A stretch of 64,000 bases of DNA from NCBI GenBank assembly GCA_905215345.1, contig CAJMPR010000004.1:248001-312000 (forward strand). The letters are read 5' to 3'. Under the pieces are notes generated by a model. It worked only from the letters and a program-made list of their open reading frames with translations, had not been told where the DNA came from and did no database searches. The DNA comes from an uncultured bacterium (lineage in GTDB: Bacteria; Bacteroidota; Bacteroidia; Bacteroidales; Bacteroidaceae). A program made the position numbers and the translations under genes. Numbering within the stretch: position 1 is the stretch's first letter; the number at the start of each line of letters is the position of its first letter. Shown here one piece after another: positions 50,197 to 59,460 of the stretch.

Positions 50197-51354
50197 ATGG
50201 AAAAACAGATGTCGGACTTTTCATCTTCAGTCTTCGCAGATACAAAACCGCATTATGACCTTCTTGACGGACTTCGTGGCGTGGCAGCCCTTATGGTTAT
50301 ATGGTATCATATATTCGAAGGTTACGCTTTTGCCGGTGGCGGTATTATTGAAACTTTCAACCACGGATATCTGGCCGTGGATTTCTTCTTTATCCTTTCA
50401 GGTTTCGTTATCGGTTATGCCTACGACGACCGTTGGGGCAAGGGATTAACGGTGAAAAAATTCTTCAAACGACGTCTGATACGCCTTCATCCTATGGTAG
50501 TGATGGGTGCCGTTCTGGGTGCTGTCACGTTCTGCATTCAGGGGAGCATGCAATGGGATGGAACGTATGTGCCACTATCAATGATAATGCTGTCATTGCT
50601 CTGTACGATATTTTTTATTCCTGCGATGCCGGGTGTCGGTTATGAGGTTCGTGGTAATGGGGAAATGTTCCCGCTGAATGGACCTTGCTGGTCATTGTTT
50701 TTTGAATATATAGGTAATATTCTTTATGCCCTGTTTATCCGTCGTTTGTCAAACAAGATGCTGGCGGTAGTAACAGCGCTGCTGGGAATAGCATTGGTCT
50801 TGTTCGCTATTTTCGATGTCTCCGGTTATGGAAATATGGGAGTAGGTTGGACATTGGATGGAGTAAACTTTGCGGGAGGATTATTGAGAATGCTTTTCCC
50901 ATTCTCCATGGGTATGTTACTGTCGCGTAACTTCAAACCCATCAAATTGAGAGGTGCTTTTTGGATATGTTCCATTCTATTGATAGCCTTGTTTTCGGTA
51001 CCTTATCTGGAAGGGATGGAGCCGGTTTGTACAAATGGTATTTATGAAGCATTTTGTGTGGTTGTAGCTTTCCCCATTCTCCTTTGGATAGGAGCGTCGG
51101 GGACTACAACTGATAAAAAATCAACCAAGATATGTAAATTCCTGGGAGATATATCTTATCCGATCTATGTGATACATTACCCATTCATGTATTTATTCTA
51201 CGCATGGCTGATTAAAAACCAACTCTTCACATTAGAACAGACTTGGCAAGTTGCCTTGTGTGTCTACGCATGGAATATATTGTTGGCTTATCTATGCCTG
51301 AAACTGTATGACGAACCGGTGCGGAGATACTTGGCTAAACGTTTGGGACATTGA
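50197..51354 (+). CDS. Acyltransferase family 3 (OafA-like) membrane protein
   Basis: 385 residues from ATG 50197 (MEKQMSDFSSSVF), chosen because the -7 box overlaps the earlier start. About ten membrane segments. The family's motifs are LLDGLRGVAALMVIWYHIFEG near the start, with the conserved Arg and His, and VDFFFILSGFVIGYAYDDRW. Further conserved segments are KKFFKRRLIRLHPMVV and WSLFFEYIGNILYALF. It acylates (usually acetylates) a surface or cell-wall sugar; the substrate is not known. It overlaps the convergent lipoprotein gene by 20 bases at the end. Confidence 0.88.
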   Translation: MEKQMSDFSSSVFADTKPHYDLLDGLRGVAALMVIWYHIFEGYAFAGGGIIETFNHGYLAVDFFFILSGFVIGYAYDDRWGKGLTVKKFFKRRLIRLHPMVVMGAVLGAVTFCIQGSMQWDGTYVPLSMIMLSLLCTIFFIPAMPGVGYEVRGNGEMFPLNGPCWSLFFEYIGNILYALFIRRLSNKMLAVVTALLGIALVLFAIFDVSGYGNMGVGWTLDGVNFAGGLLRMLFPFSMGMLLSRNFKPIKLRGAFWICSILLIALFSVPYLEGMEPVCTNGIYEAFCVVVAFPILLWIGASGTTTDKKSTKICKFLGDISYPIYVIHYPFMYLFYAWLIKNQLFTLEQTWQVALCVYAWNILLAYLCLKLYDEPVRRYLAKRLGH

Positions 51355-52291
51355 TATTCTCGTTTTCCTCTTTCCAGTTGTCAACATTGAAATCACCGGA
51401 AGTCTGGTCGGAGAAAATATCACCCAGACTCAAGGTTAAATTCAGTCTTGTATTGGCTGTGAATGGAGTAGTAAGAGTCTGCTTGAAACTTTTTACTGCA
51501 CCATTCTTCAGAATTATCGACAATTGAAACTCCGGCTTTCCGGAAGAAGGAAATAACATAACAGTGGCGTTACCCATTTGCGTGCCATCTGTAGAACGTA
51601 CTAAAGGAAATGCAATTGTACAAGGGGTGCCTTGCGCTTTACCGGTGTAGTAGTTTAAACCGCTGTATATATTGGTGACGCGTACGGCCATACTGTCTAT
51701 GCTGGAACTCAGCACACCATTATCTTTATCCTTTACGGTAACTTTCAGTCCTGCTACAACTCTTTTTAGGGAGGCTTTCAAACTTTCCGTGCCAATGTTG
51801 GCAGGTTGTACGGCATGCACCAAGTCGAATACCGGATAATAAATGGTATCTGCCGATACCTTGATCAATGTGAGTGCCTGCTGGGACAAATCGCTGCCGA
51901 TAGTGAGAGCTGCCTCCCTTACTGCCGGATTAGTGTAGATTGGTTCTTTGTATTGAGGTGTTCCCCAATATATCATATTATAAGTTCCTGTTGGTAAGGA
52001 AATCTCCCGGTTAACGGCTCCTTCGAGGAATGTACCGTCTTTCACTTTGTAATAACCATCGAAAGGGGTTAATTGACCATTGACGTAATTACCATAGTAG
52101 ATGGAGCTATTAACTTTACAGGGAGCAACGGTCAGAATACCTGTCAACGGGCTTTGTCCGCTTGTGGTACTTACGCTCATCTCTAATGCCGGACTGACAA
52201 GGTCCTGGTCATCTGTTCCGTTAGAATTGTTGTCATCCGAACAGCTTGCTGCAAAAAGTGCAATGGTTATAAGTGCTATTAGTTTATTCAT
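51335..52291 (-). CDS. Lipoprotein, fimbrillin-like (possible FimB/Mfa2 type)
   Basis: 318 residues with a lipoprotein signal (FAASCSDD, Cys about residue 17). The mature part has the beta-sandwich look of Bacteroidales fimbrial subunits: TTSGQSPLTGILTVAP, LPTGTYNMIYWGTPQY, an internal SLKRVVAGLKVTVKDKDNGVLSSSI, and a C-terminal TPFTANTRLNLTLSLGDI. I infer a surface-anchored fimbrial accessory or anchor protein, tentatively. It is divergent from the second SusC gene (394 bases apart) and its 3' end overlaps the convergent acyltransferase gene by 20 bases. Confidence 0.65.
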   Translation of the reverse strand: MNKLIALITIALFAASCSDDNNSNGTDDQDLVSPALEMSVSTTSGQSPLTGILTVAPCKVNSSIYYGNYVNGQLTPFDGYYKVKDGTFLEGAVNREISLPTGTYNMIYWGTPQYKEPIYTNPAVREAALTIGSDLSQQALTLIKVSADTIYYPVFDLVHAVQPANIGTESLKASLKRVVAGLKVTVKDKDNGVLSSSIDSMAVRVTNIYSGLNYYTGKAQGTPCTIAFPLVRSTDGTQMGNATVMLFPSSGKPEFQLSIILKNGAVKSFKQTLTTPFTANTRLNLTLSLGDIFSDQTSGDFNVDNWKEENENINVPNV

Positions 52292-52685
52292 TATTTGTTA
52301 AGTTTCAGGTTATTCCTTTAGAGAACATTTTTCCTTTCAAATAGTTCTCCGTCCTAAAAAGAATCTATATTTGTATGAATCGGAACACAATGGAACTAAC
52401 ACAAATTATAAAAAGGGGGAAAAAGGTGATAAGACCGGTTGCCAGATACGTAATTTTGTAGTGAATGAATAACACTTTATCCCCCTTTGAGAGTGCTTGG
52501 AGGGGGATAAGATACAAATCATACCATTGTTAGCAACATTTCAGGGATAGCGATTAACCAATCTGTCTGCTATTCGTAACAATATCTCTACATACCTTCC
52601 TTTCTCATTTCATACATTTGTCATGATTTTCTTTTGCATACGAAAAAGAATACAATCTTTGATATTAACCATTAAATAATGTACA
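52292..52685 (+). other. Leader region of the second SusC operon
   Basis: 394 bases without a clear gene. It holds a -7 box TATATTTG at 52366-52373, a possible 23-codon leader frame at 52390-52461, and a hairpin (TTATCCCCCT 52477-52486 with AGGGGGATAA 52501-52510). Closer to susC there is a near-consensus promoter (TTTG 52633-52636 and AATCTTTG 52654-52661, 25 bases before the ATG). So there may be a long regulated leader plus a proximal promoter. Confidence 0.4.
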
Positions 52686-55600
52686 ATGAGAAAAGCATTT
52701 TTGGAAAAGTGCATAAATCTGCATTTATGCCGTATTGCATGGGTATTACTCCTCCTGATACCTGCAATCAATAGCCTTCAGGCTAATCCTTCTCAAAGCA
52801 AAACCGTTTCGGGAATTGTGACATCTGCCACAGACAACGAACCTTTGATTGGTGTCAGTGTTCAGGTGAAAGAAGCCGGAATCGGAGCAATCACCGACGT
52901 TGACGGCAGGTATTCTGTCGCTGCCCGGCCGGGACAGACGCTGGTGTTTTCCTATATCGGCTATCAATCGCAAGAAATCAAGGTGAGTACCTCTTCTACA
53001 GTTAATGTATCTTTGAAAGAAGATACTGAAATGTTGGACGAAGTGGTCGTAGTGGGTTACGGTGTTCAGAAGAAGAAACTGGTGACCGGTGCTACGGTTC
53101 AGGTGAAAGGTGAGGAACTTGCCAAATTGAATACGAACAATCCTCTGCAAGCCATGCAAGGGCAGACCCCCGGTGTGAACATTATCAGTGAATCCGGTCA
53201 ACCTGGTTCGGACATGAAAGTTATCATTCGCGGTCAGGGTTCTAACTCCAGTAATGGACCTCTTTATGTGGTAGACGGTATTCCCGGGGTAGACATTAAA
53301 AATATCAGTCCGAGTGATATAGCCAGTATTGATGTGCTGAAGGATGCCGCTTCCGCTGCCATTTATGGTGCTCAGGCTGCCAATGGTGTGGTATTGGTCA
53401 CTACAAAAACCGGTAAGGAAGGTAAAGCCCAAGTATCGTTTGACGCTTATTACGGTTGGCAGAGTGCTGCTCGTAAGATAGAACTTTGTAATGCCGAACA
53501 GTATATGACATTGATGGACGAACAAGCCTTGAATTCGGGTAATTCAGTTTATGACTGGAATAAATATTCTTCTATATATGATGCGAATGGTAACGTGAAT
53601 AATACCGATTGGATGGACGAAATGTTCAAGGGCAATGCTACTACGCAGAATTATACATTGGGCGTTATTGGTGGTTCAGCTACTACTACGTATGCGGTGT
53701 CTTTGGGATATTACAATCAGGAAGGTATCGTAGGAGGCTCCAAAGCATCCAATTATGAACGCTATAATTTCCGTATCAATTTGGAACAGAAACTCTACAA
53801 AGATTTCTTGAAAGTAGGAGAGAACGTTTCGTTCGCTTATGTGAAAAGTGCCGGTATAGGTACCGGCAACATGTATAACAATGCATTCAGGGGCGCTTAC
53901 GGAACTACTCCCCTTCAGGCTCTTTATTTACAGCCGGACGGTCGTGCCGATTTGAATAATGGTTATAGTTATTCAACTGCTACAGACTGGTATCAGTATG
54001 ACGGTAATCCTGTAGCCAGTATGTACCGTAATCAGAAACTTTCTGACAGTCAAACTTGGAACGTTAATGTATATGCCGAAATACAACCCGTTAAGAATCT
54101 GAAGATAAAAACCCAGTTGGGATTTAATCAAGGTAGCAGTTCCTATCGTGAATATAAACCGGCTTATGTGTCAACAACTAATGACAGCCAGGGAGATACA
54201 ACAGTATCTCAAAGCATGTATAAAGGTTGGACTTTGATATGGACCAATACTGCCACTTACGACTGGACGTTGGGTAGCCATGCTTTCAATGCCTTGATTG
54301 GTATGGAAGCGGAAAGAAATGCAGGTGATAATATGAGTGGTAATAACAAGTTGCTTGACATTTATGCTGCTTGGAATACAGCCTATTTAAACAATGCGAT
54401 AAACATCAATGCCGGTGAATTGAAAGGATATCCTGTGGACGATTATCGTCGCGTGTCTTATTTCGGTCGTTTAGGGTGGACGTTCAATGACAGATATATG
54501 GTGAACGCCACTTTACGCTCGGACGGTTCTTCACGTTTCGCCTCGGGGCACCGCTTTGGGTGGTTTCCTTCTGTTTCGGCAGGTTGGGTTATTTCGGAAG
54601 AAAAGTTCATGGAGAGCACTAAAAGCTGGATGGACCTCTTAAAACTGCGTGCCAGTTGGGGGCAAGTAGGTAATAACAGTATCGGTGAGAACCGTTTTAG
54701 AGCGAGTGTGACACTGGAAGGTGCCGGTTACAATTTCGGTACAGGTAAAGGTACTGAGCTCAATTCTGTAGGTGCTTATGCCAGTTCCTTGGGTAACGAT
54801 GAGTTGAAGTGGGAAACTTCGGAGCAGACTAATATAGGTTTAGACGCCCGTTTCCTGGATAACCGTTTGGGATTGAACTTCGACTGGTATTATAAAACGA
54901 CCAAAGATTGGGTAGTTCAGGCGCCGGTAATTGCGACGGCCGGTGTTAACAAAGACGGATGGCCTTATATCAATGGTGGTGATGTAACTAACAAAGGTTT
55001 TGAGGTTGGCTTGGTATGGAATGACCGGATAGGGAAGGATTTTGCTTATAATATAGGTGGAAACCTGGCATATAACAAGAATGAGGTAGGGAGTATTCCT
55101 ACCGAAGGTGGTATTTTGCACGGTTCTACTAATATCATGTTCAATAATCAGTCAGAGTTTTATCGCTGTTCCAATGGAGAACCGATGGGATATTTCTGGG
55201 GCTACCGTACGGACGGTTTGTTCCAGAATCAACAGGAAATCGATGATTGGGTGGCTGCCGGGAACGGTGTACTTTCCAGCGTAGCGCCCGGTGAAGCGAA
55301 GTTTGTAGACATTGACCATAACGGGGTTATCAATGACGATGACAAAGTAAACTTGGGCAACGGCATTCCTAAGTTAAACTTCGGATTTAATTTGGGCTTT
55401 ACTTATAAGAATTTTGATTTTTCTACCACGTGGAATGGTGCCGCAGGCTTCAAAGTTGCTAATGGCGGTTATCGTAATTGGGGTAACTCTGCACAAAGCA
55501 ATTATACTACTTATTTTTTACAGCGCTGGACGGGTGAAGGAACATCGAACAGTGTGCCTCGTCTGAGCAATACCGATTCAAGTTGGACAAACTTCTCCGA

Positions 55601-55856
55601 CCTTTATTTGCAGGATGGCGATTATCTGCGCATTGCCAATGTTACTCTGGGGTATGATTTTGCCAAACTTATCAATTGCAAGTATATCAGTCAGGCACGT
55701 CTGTATGTGCAGGCACAAAACCTGTTTACATTTACAAAGTATAACGGAATGGATCCGGAAGTAGGTTTTGGACAAGACAGTTGGATGTCCGGGCTGGATA
55801 CCGGTAGTTATCCGCACGCAAGAACTTTCTTGGTCGGTGTAAATCTTAAATTCTAA
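52686..55856 (+). CDS. SusC-like TonB-dependent outer-membrane receptor
   Basis: 1056 residues with a signal peptide (about 1-33). Unlike the first SusC it has no STN domain. A carboxypeptidase-regulatory-like domain covers about residues 38-115 (VSGIVTSATDNEPLIGVSVQVK). The TonB box region is EMLDEVVVVGYGVQKKKLVTGAT, and the plug follows (about 145-250, MKVIIRGQGSNSSNGPLYVVDGIPG). The 22-strand barrel runs to the C-terminus, ending ARTFLVGVNLKF. It takes up an oligosaccharide or peptide together with SusD. The substrate is unknown. It heads a four-gene plus-strand operon (SusC, SusD, two lipoproteins). Confidence 0.93.
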   Translation: MRKAFLEKCINLHLCRIAWVLLLLIPAINSLQANPSQSKTVSGIVTSATDNEPLIGVSVQVKEAGIGAITDVDGRYSVAARPGQTLVFSYIGYQSQEIKVSTSSTVNVSLKEDTEMLDEVVVVGYGVQKKKLVTGATVQVKGEELAKLNTNNPLQAMQGQTPGVNIISESGQPGSDMKVIIRGQGSNSSNGPLYVVDGIPGVDIKNISPSDIASIDVLKDAASAAIYGAQAANGVVLVTTKTGKEGKAQVSFDAYYGWQSAARKIELCNAEQYMTLMDEQALNSGNSVYDWNKYSSIYDANGNVNNTDWMDEMFKGNATTQNYTLGVIGGSATTTYAVSLGYYNQEGIVGGSKASNYERYNFRINLEQKLYKDFLKVGENVSFAYVKSAGIGTGNMYNNAFRGAYGTTPLQALYLQPDGRADLNNGYSYSTATDWYQYDGNPVASMYRNQKLSDSQTWNVNVYAEIQPVKNLKIKTQLGFNQGSSSYREYKPAYVSTTNDSQGDTTVSQSMYKGWTLIWTNTATYDWTLGSHAFNALIGMEAERNAGDNMSGNNKLLDIYAAWNTAYLNNAININAGELKGYPVDDYRRVSYFGRLGWTFNDRYMVNATLRSDGSSRFASGHRFGWFPSVSAGWVISEEKFMESTKSWMDLLKLRASWGQVGNNSIGENRFRASVTLEGAGYNFGTGKGTELNSVGAYASSLGNDELKWETSEQTNIGLDARFLDNRLGLNFDWYYKTTKDWVVQAPVIATAGVNKDGWPYINGGDVTNKGFEVGLVWNDRIGKDFAYNIGGNLAYNKNEVGSIPTEGGILHGSTNIMFNNQSEFYRCSNGEPMGYFWGYRTDGLFQNQQEIDDWVAAGNGVLSSVAPGEAKFVDIDHNGVINDDDKVNLGNGIPKLNFGFNLGFTYKNFDFSTTWNGAAGFKVANGGYRNWGNSAQSNYTTYFLQRWTGEGTSNSVPRLSNTDSSWTNFSDLYLQDGDYLRIANVTLGYDFAKLINCKYISQARLYVQAQNLFTFTKYNGMDPEVGFGQDSWMSGLDTGSYPHARTFLVGVNLKF

Positions 55857-55869
55857 TAAAAGCAACAGT

Positions 55870-57561
55870 ATGAATAAGATAAAATTCAATATGATAGCTA
55901 TGGGGATGGTGGTATGTACGCTGTCCGGCTGTAGCGAGAGTTTTTTAGAAACCAGTTCTAAAACAACTCTAAATTCAGGTTCTTTCTACAAGACAGAGGT
56001 TCAGGCAGACTATGCGGTGATTGGTTGTTATGACGGTTATCAGCGTACAGTGTCAAACGGTAGTTGGCCTACCTTGTTTCAAGCAGCCGAACACATGTCG
56101 GATGACTGTTTGGGTGGCGGCGGTCCGGATGACCGTAGCGATCGTTTGATGGACCGTTTCGATATTAGCTACAATCCCGCTCAAGAAGGCTTCAATGGAA
56201 TTTGGGGAGATTATTATCAAGCCATCTATCGTTGTAATCTGCTGATTGCTTCACTTGATGACATCACATGGACATCGGAAGAAAAACGTGCAATAGTGGA
56301 AAGTGAAGCGCGCGCCCTGCGTGGGTTAGCTTATTTTGATTTGGTGAAGATGTTCGAGAATGTACCTTTACTCACCACTGCTTCTGCCGAAATCGTTCCA
56401 CAGGCAAACCCCGATGATGTGTATGCCCAGATTGTGGAAGATTTGCAATTTGCGGCGGATAATATGCCTAAAGAACAATATAGAGATAAATCCGCCAATT
56501 TGGGACGTGTTACCAAATATGCAGCAGGAGCAATGTTAGCACGTGTTTACTTATTCTATGACGGTGTTTATAACAATAATGTCGGTGGCGTGATGCCGGG
56601 TGAATTGACCAAAGCCGATGCGTTGAAATATTGCGAGGCACTGATTGGCTCCGGTTATTATGACTTGGAACCGGAATTTGCCGATTTGTGGCCGGCTGCC
56701 AGTACCAAAGCCACCTCACAGGAAGAAGGACGCAAAACGACTTACAAGGAAGCCAGTGAGGAAATAGTATGGGTAGTCAAATTTAACAATGATCAGAATT
56801 GGAGTAATAAGAACATCAACGGTAACCGTTTCATCGTAAACTTGGGTATGCGAAATGTTACTGCTTTTGCTCCTTACGGAAACGGATGGGGTGCTTGTCC
56901 TATTACTCCCTATGCGCAAAGTCTTTTCAGCAATAGTGACAAACGTGGCGAAGCATCCATTATCGATTGTCGCAAGATAGGTGCTTATGATAGTCAGGTG
57001 GTTACTGACCATATCGATTATACCGGCTATGTCAACAAGAAATATTGCCCGTTGATATTTACTGACGGAACTTCGATGCCTGCGGCGGAGACTACTGTAG
57101 AAGGTGGAAATATGCAAACCAACCAAGATCAGGATTGGGTTTTGATGCGTTTGTCCGACGTTTATCTGATGGCGGCTGAATTGGGAAGCGCACAAGCCAT
57201 GGACTATTTCAACAAAGTACGTGAGCGTGCCTATGGTGACAAATTACACAATATCAGTGGTACTCCTACCAAAGAGCAGATTTGGGAAGAACGTCGTCTT
57301 GAATTCATGGGTGAAGGTATTCGCCATTTCGACTTGCTTCGTCAGGGACTGGATGCGTTTGTCAGTGCACAGCTCGGGCAGGCTACTACAAATGGACGTG
57401 CAGGCAGTCCGTCTATTACGGTTTACAATAATGGTGCGGCCGTGAATATTGCAGATTCATATACAGAGAGCAACATCCGGACGAAAAGAGGGTTCTGTCA
57501 GATTCCGCCGACACAGATATCCTTGTCTGGTGGTATATACAAGCAGAATGCCGGATGGTAA
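55870..57561 (+). CDS. SusD-like outer-membrane lipoprotein
   Basis: 563 residues with a lipoprotein signal (LSGCSES, Cys about residue 17). It has the SusD N-terminal TPR-like region (SFYKTEVQADYAVIGCYDGYQRTV, IYRCNLLIASLDDI, SEARALRGLAYFDLVKMFENVPL) and the C-terminal family segment (EERRLEFMGEGIRHFDLLRQG). It caps the SusC channel and helps bind the ligand at the surface. The gene starts 14 bases after susC and the next lipoprotein gene starts 23 bases later. The ligand cannot be told from sequence. Confidence 0.92.
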   Translation: MNKIKFNMIAMGMVVCTLSGCSESFLETSSKTTLNSGSFYKTEVQADYAVIGCYDGYQRTVSNGSWPTLFQAAEHMSDDCLGGGGPDDRSDRLMDRFDISYNPAQEGFNGIWGDYYQAIYRCNLLIASLDDITWTSEEKRAIVESEARALRGLAYFDLVKMFENVPLLTTASAEIVPQANPDDVYAQIVEDLQFAADNMPKEQYRDKSANLGRVTKYAAGAMLARVYLFYDGVYNNNVGGVMPGELTKADALKYCEALIGSGYYDLEPEFADLWPAASTKATSQEEGRKTTYKEASEEIVWVVKFNNDQNWSNKNINGNRFIVNLGMRNVTAFAPYGNGWGACPITPYAQSLFSNSDKRGEASIIDCRKIGAYDSQVVTDHIDYTGYVNKKYCPLIFTDGTSMPAAETTVEGGNMQTNQDQDWVLMRLSDVYLMAAELGSAQAMDYFNKVRERAYGDKLHNISGTPTKEQIWEERRLEFMGEGIRHFDLLRQGLDAFVSAQLGQATTNGRAGSPSITVYNNGAAVNIADSYTESNIRTKRGFCQIPPTQISLSGGIYKQNAGW

Positions 57562-57583
57562 TAAACAATAAAAAGAGAAAGTT

Positions 57584-59410
57584 ATGAGATACAATAAATT
57601 TATATATTCAATCATTGCAGGCTTGCTTATCATAATGAACGCCTGTACACCGGATTCTTATGAGTTGGAAGGGAAAAGTCTGGTATCCGATGATTTGGCT
57701 GAAGGATTGGCTTATACGGTGACTCATGATGCCGAAAATCCCAACATAGTATATTTAGAAAGTAAACTGGAGGGTAATTATACTCCACTATGGATACATC
57801 CGCAAGGGCGTAGCCAGGAAAAGAAAGTGACATTGAAGATGCCTTTCAATGGTGAATATTCAGTGACGTTCGGTGTAGAGACTCGTGGCGGAGTGGTATA
57901 TGGTGCTCCTGCTACTTTCTCCATTGCTGACTTCTGTGCTGATTTTGTGACCGGCGAGATGTGGGAATATTTAGCCGGTGGTTCCGGCAATTCCAAAACA
58001 TGGGTACCTGATAATGGCAACTATGGTATGAAACAGGGATTCTATTCCTGTTTCGATCCGTCGGCCACTTATTTGGACATGACGCATAATGATGGCAAGA
58101 ACGATTGGTTTGCCCAAGATAAAACTTGGTGGGAACCTTCTAATGCAGACATAGGTATTACAGAAGACGATTTGAAGTCATACATGACCTTCTCATTGCA
58201 AGGAAAGGCGGGACTGACCGTACATCGTTTCACCGGTGGACAAGAAACGGTGACCGAAGGCTTATTCGGCATGAACACCAGTGACCACACCATTTCTGCT
58301 GTCGATGTGGATTTTATACACGGTGAATGGGCCAACAACAATGCGGTGGATTTCAAAAACGGATTCCAGATTTTGGTGCTGACCGAAAACCAGTTGATGA
58401 TAGGTAATTATCGCGATGAGGCTTTGTCAGGTGAAGGACGTTGTGTCTACTGTTGGAATTTTGTTTCCAAGGAATGGGCTGATAACTATGTAGTTCCGGT
58501 AGATACAAAGGAAGTTTATCCTGAATTATCTGATGACTGGCGTGACTACGTGGAGCCTAAGACGAACAAGGTCATTACTTATAAATTGTCCGAAGATACT
58601 CCGTTTGGCTGGTGTAATCTGGATGGCTCTTCCAAAGGGCAGACCGGCATTTCTGCATTGAGCGGAATAGAAGATATTACGCTTGAACTCAATAGTGGCA
58701 CCGGTGATTATACGTTGACTGATGCGGCGGGCAACTCTTATGCGGGTAAATATACGTTGGACAATACCGGCGTTTATACTTTCACTCCGGCATTGCCTGA
58801 AATAGTTCTTTCTACAGATGGAAGAGCGGTGCTGAAGACTGAAGAAGGCGGTACGTTACGTATTATGAATTATGAAACCGATGACTATTCCGGTGCTCTG
58901 ACTAATTTTTGGCTGGGTAGCATTGAAAAAGACGACCAAGGCAAACGCTATCAATATATGGGATATCAGTTCGTGGCACAGACCATTGGCGATAGCGGGC
59001 CGAGATTTAAGGCGAACTTGAATTTCTTTGATACCGGTTGGGCAACCCTTAATAGCGATGATGTCTTTATAACAGGCGATGGAGATTATACGTTTACCAT
59101 AACCGGTGCCAATTCTAATCCTTATGGCTTGTACCTTGATATCCTGAAAATATTGAAAGATTATCCGAATATGGATGTGGCAATTAAAGATATTAAAGTG
59201 GACGGTGTAACTATTGAATTCGATGATGCTGCCATATCGCGTGGCTATCCGGATGATAAGCCTGAAAGTCAATCCGCACGTCGTTATATCCTTAATCCAT
59301 GGAATGAAGCTTCCGCCGCAACAACTTCAAGGTATGTATTTACTTCAAGTATAGAAGTGATTGTGACGGTTAAGTTCGACAATGGAACTCCTTTTATTCC
59401 TGCCGAATAA
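57584..59410 (+). CDS. Surface glycan-binding-type lipoprotein (SGBP A)
   Basis: 608 residues with a lipoprotein signal (IIMNACTPD, Cys about residue 20). A beta-rich N-terminal region (about 25-115) has a PKD-like feel (MPFNGEYSVTFGVETRGGVVYGAPATFSI). The central domain (about 120-330) is Trp/Tyr-rich, with WFAQDKTWWEPSN. The C-terminal domain (about 480-608) contains the GDGDYTFTITG...YGLYLDILKI segment that resembles the repeated module of the next protein. The role by position is a surface ligand-binding protein of the SusC/D operon. The ligand is unknown. No catalytic residues are recognised. Confidence 0.75.
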   Translation: MRYNKFIYSIIAGLLIIMNACTPDSYELEGKSLVSDDLAEGLAYTVTHDAENPNIVYLESKLEGNYTPLWIHPQGRSQEKKVTLKMPFNGEYSVTFGVETRGGVVYGAPATFSIADFCADFVTGEMWEYLAGGSGNSKTWVPDNGNYGMKQGFYSCFDPSATYLDMTHNDGKNDWFAQDKTWWEPSNADIGITEDDLKSYMTFSLQGKAGLTVHRFTGGQETVTEGLFGMNTSDHTISAVDVDFIHGEWANNNAVDFKNGFQILVLTENQLMIGNYRDEALSGEGRCVYCWNFVSKEWADNYVVPVDTKEVYPELSDDWRDYVEPKTNKVITYKLSEDTPFGWCNLDGSSKGQTGISALSGIEDITLELNSGTGDYTLTDAAGNSYAGKYTLDNTGVYTFTPALPEIVLSTDGRAVLKTEEGGTLRIMNYETDDYSGALTNFWLGSIEKDDQGKRYQYMGYQFVAQTIGDSGPRFKANLNFFDTGWATLNSDDVFITGDGDYTFTITGANSNPYGLYLDILKILKDYPNMDVAIKDIKVDGVTIEFDDAAISRGYPDDKPESQSARRYILNPWNEASAATTSRYVFTSSIEVIVTVKFDNGTPFIPAE

Positions 59411-59460
59411 ATAAAGAGTGATATAAACTGTCTAATAACAATTATAAATAAGAAAAGAAT

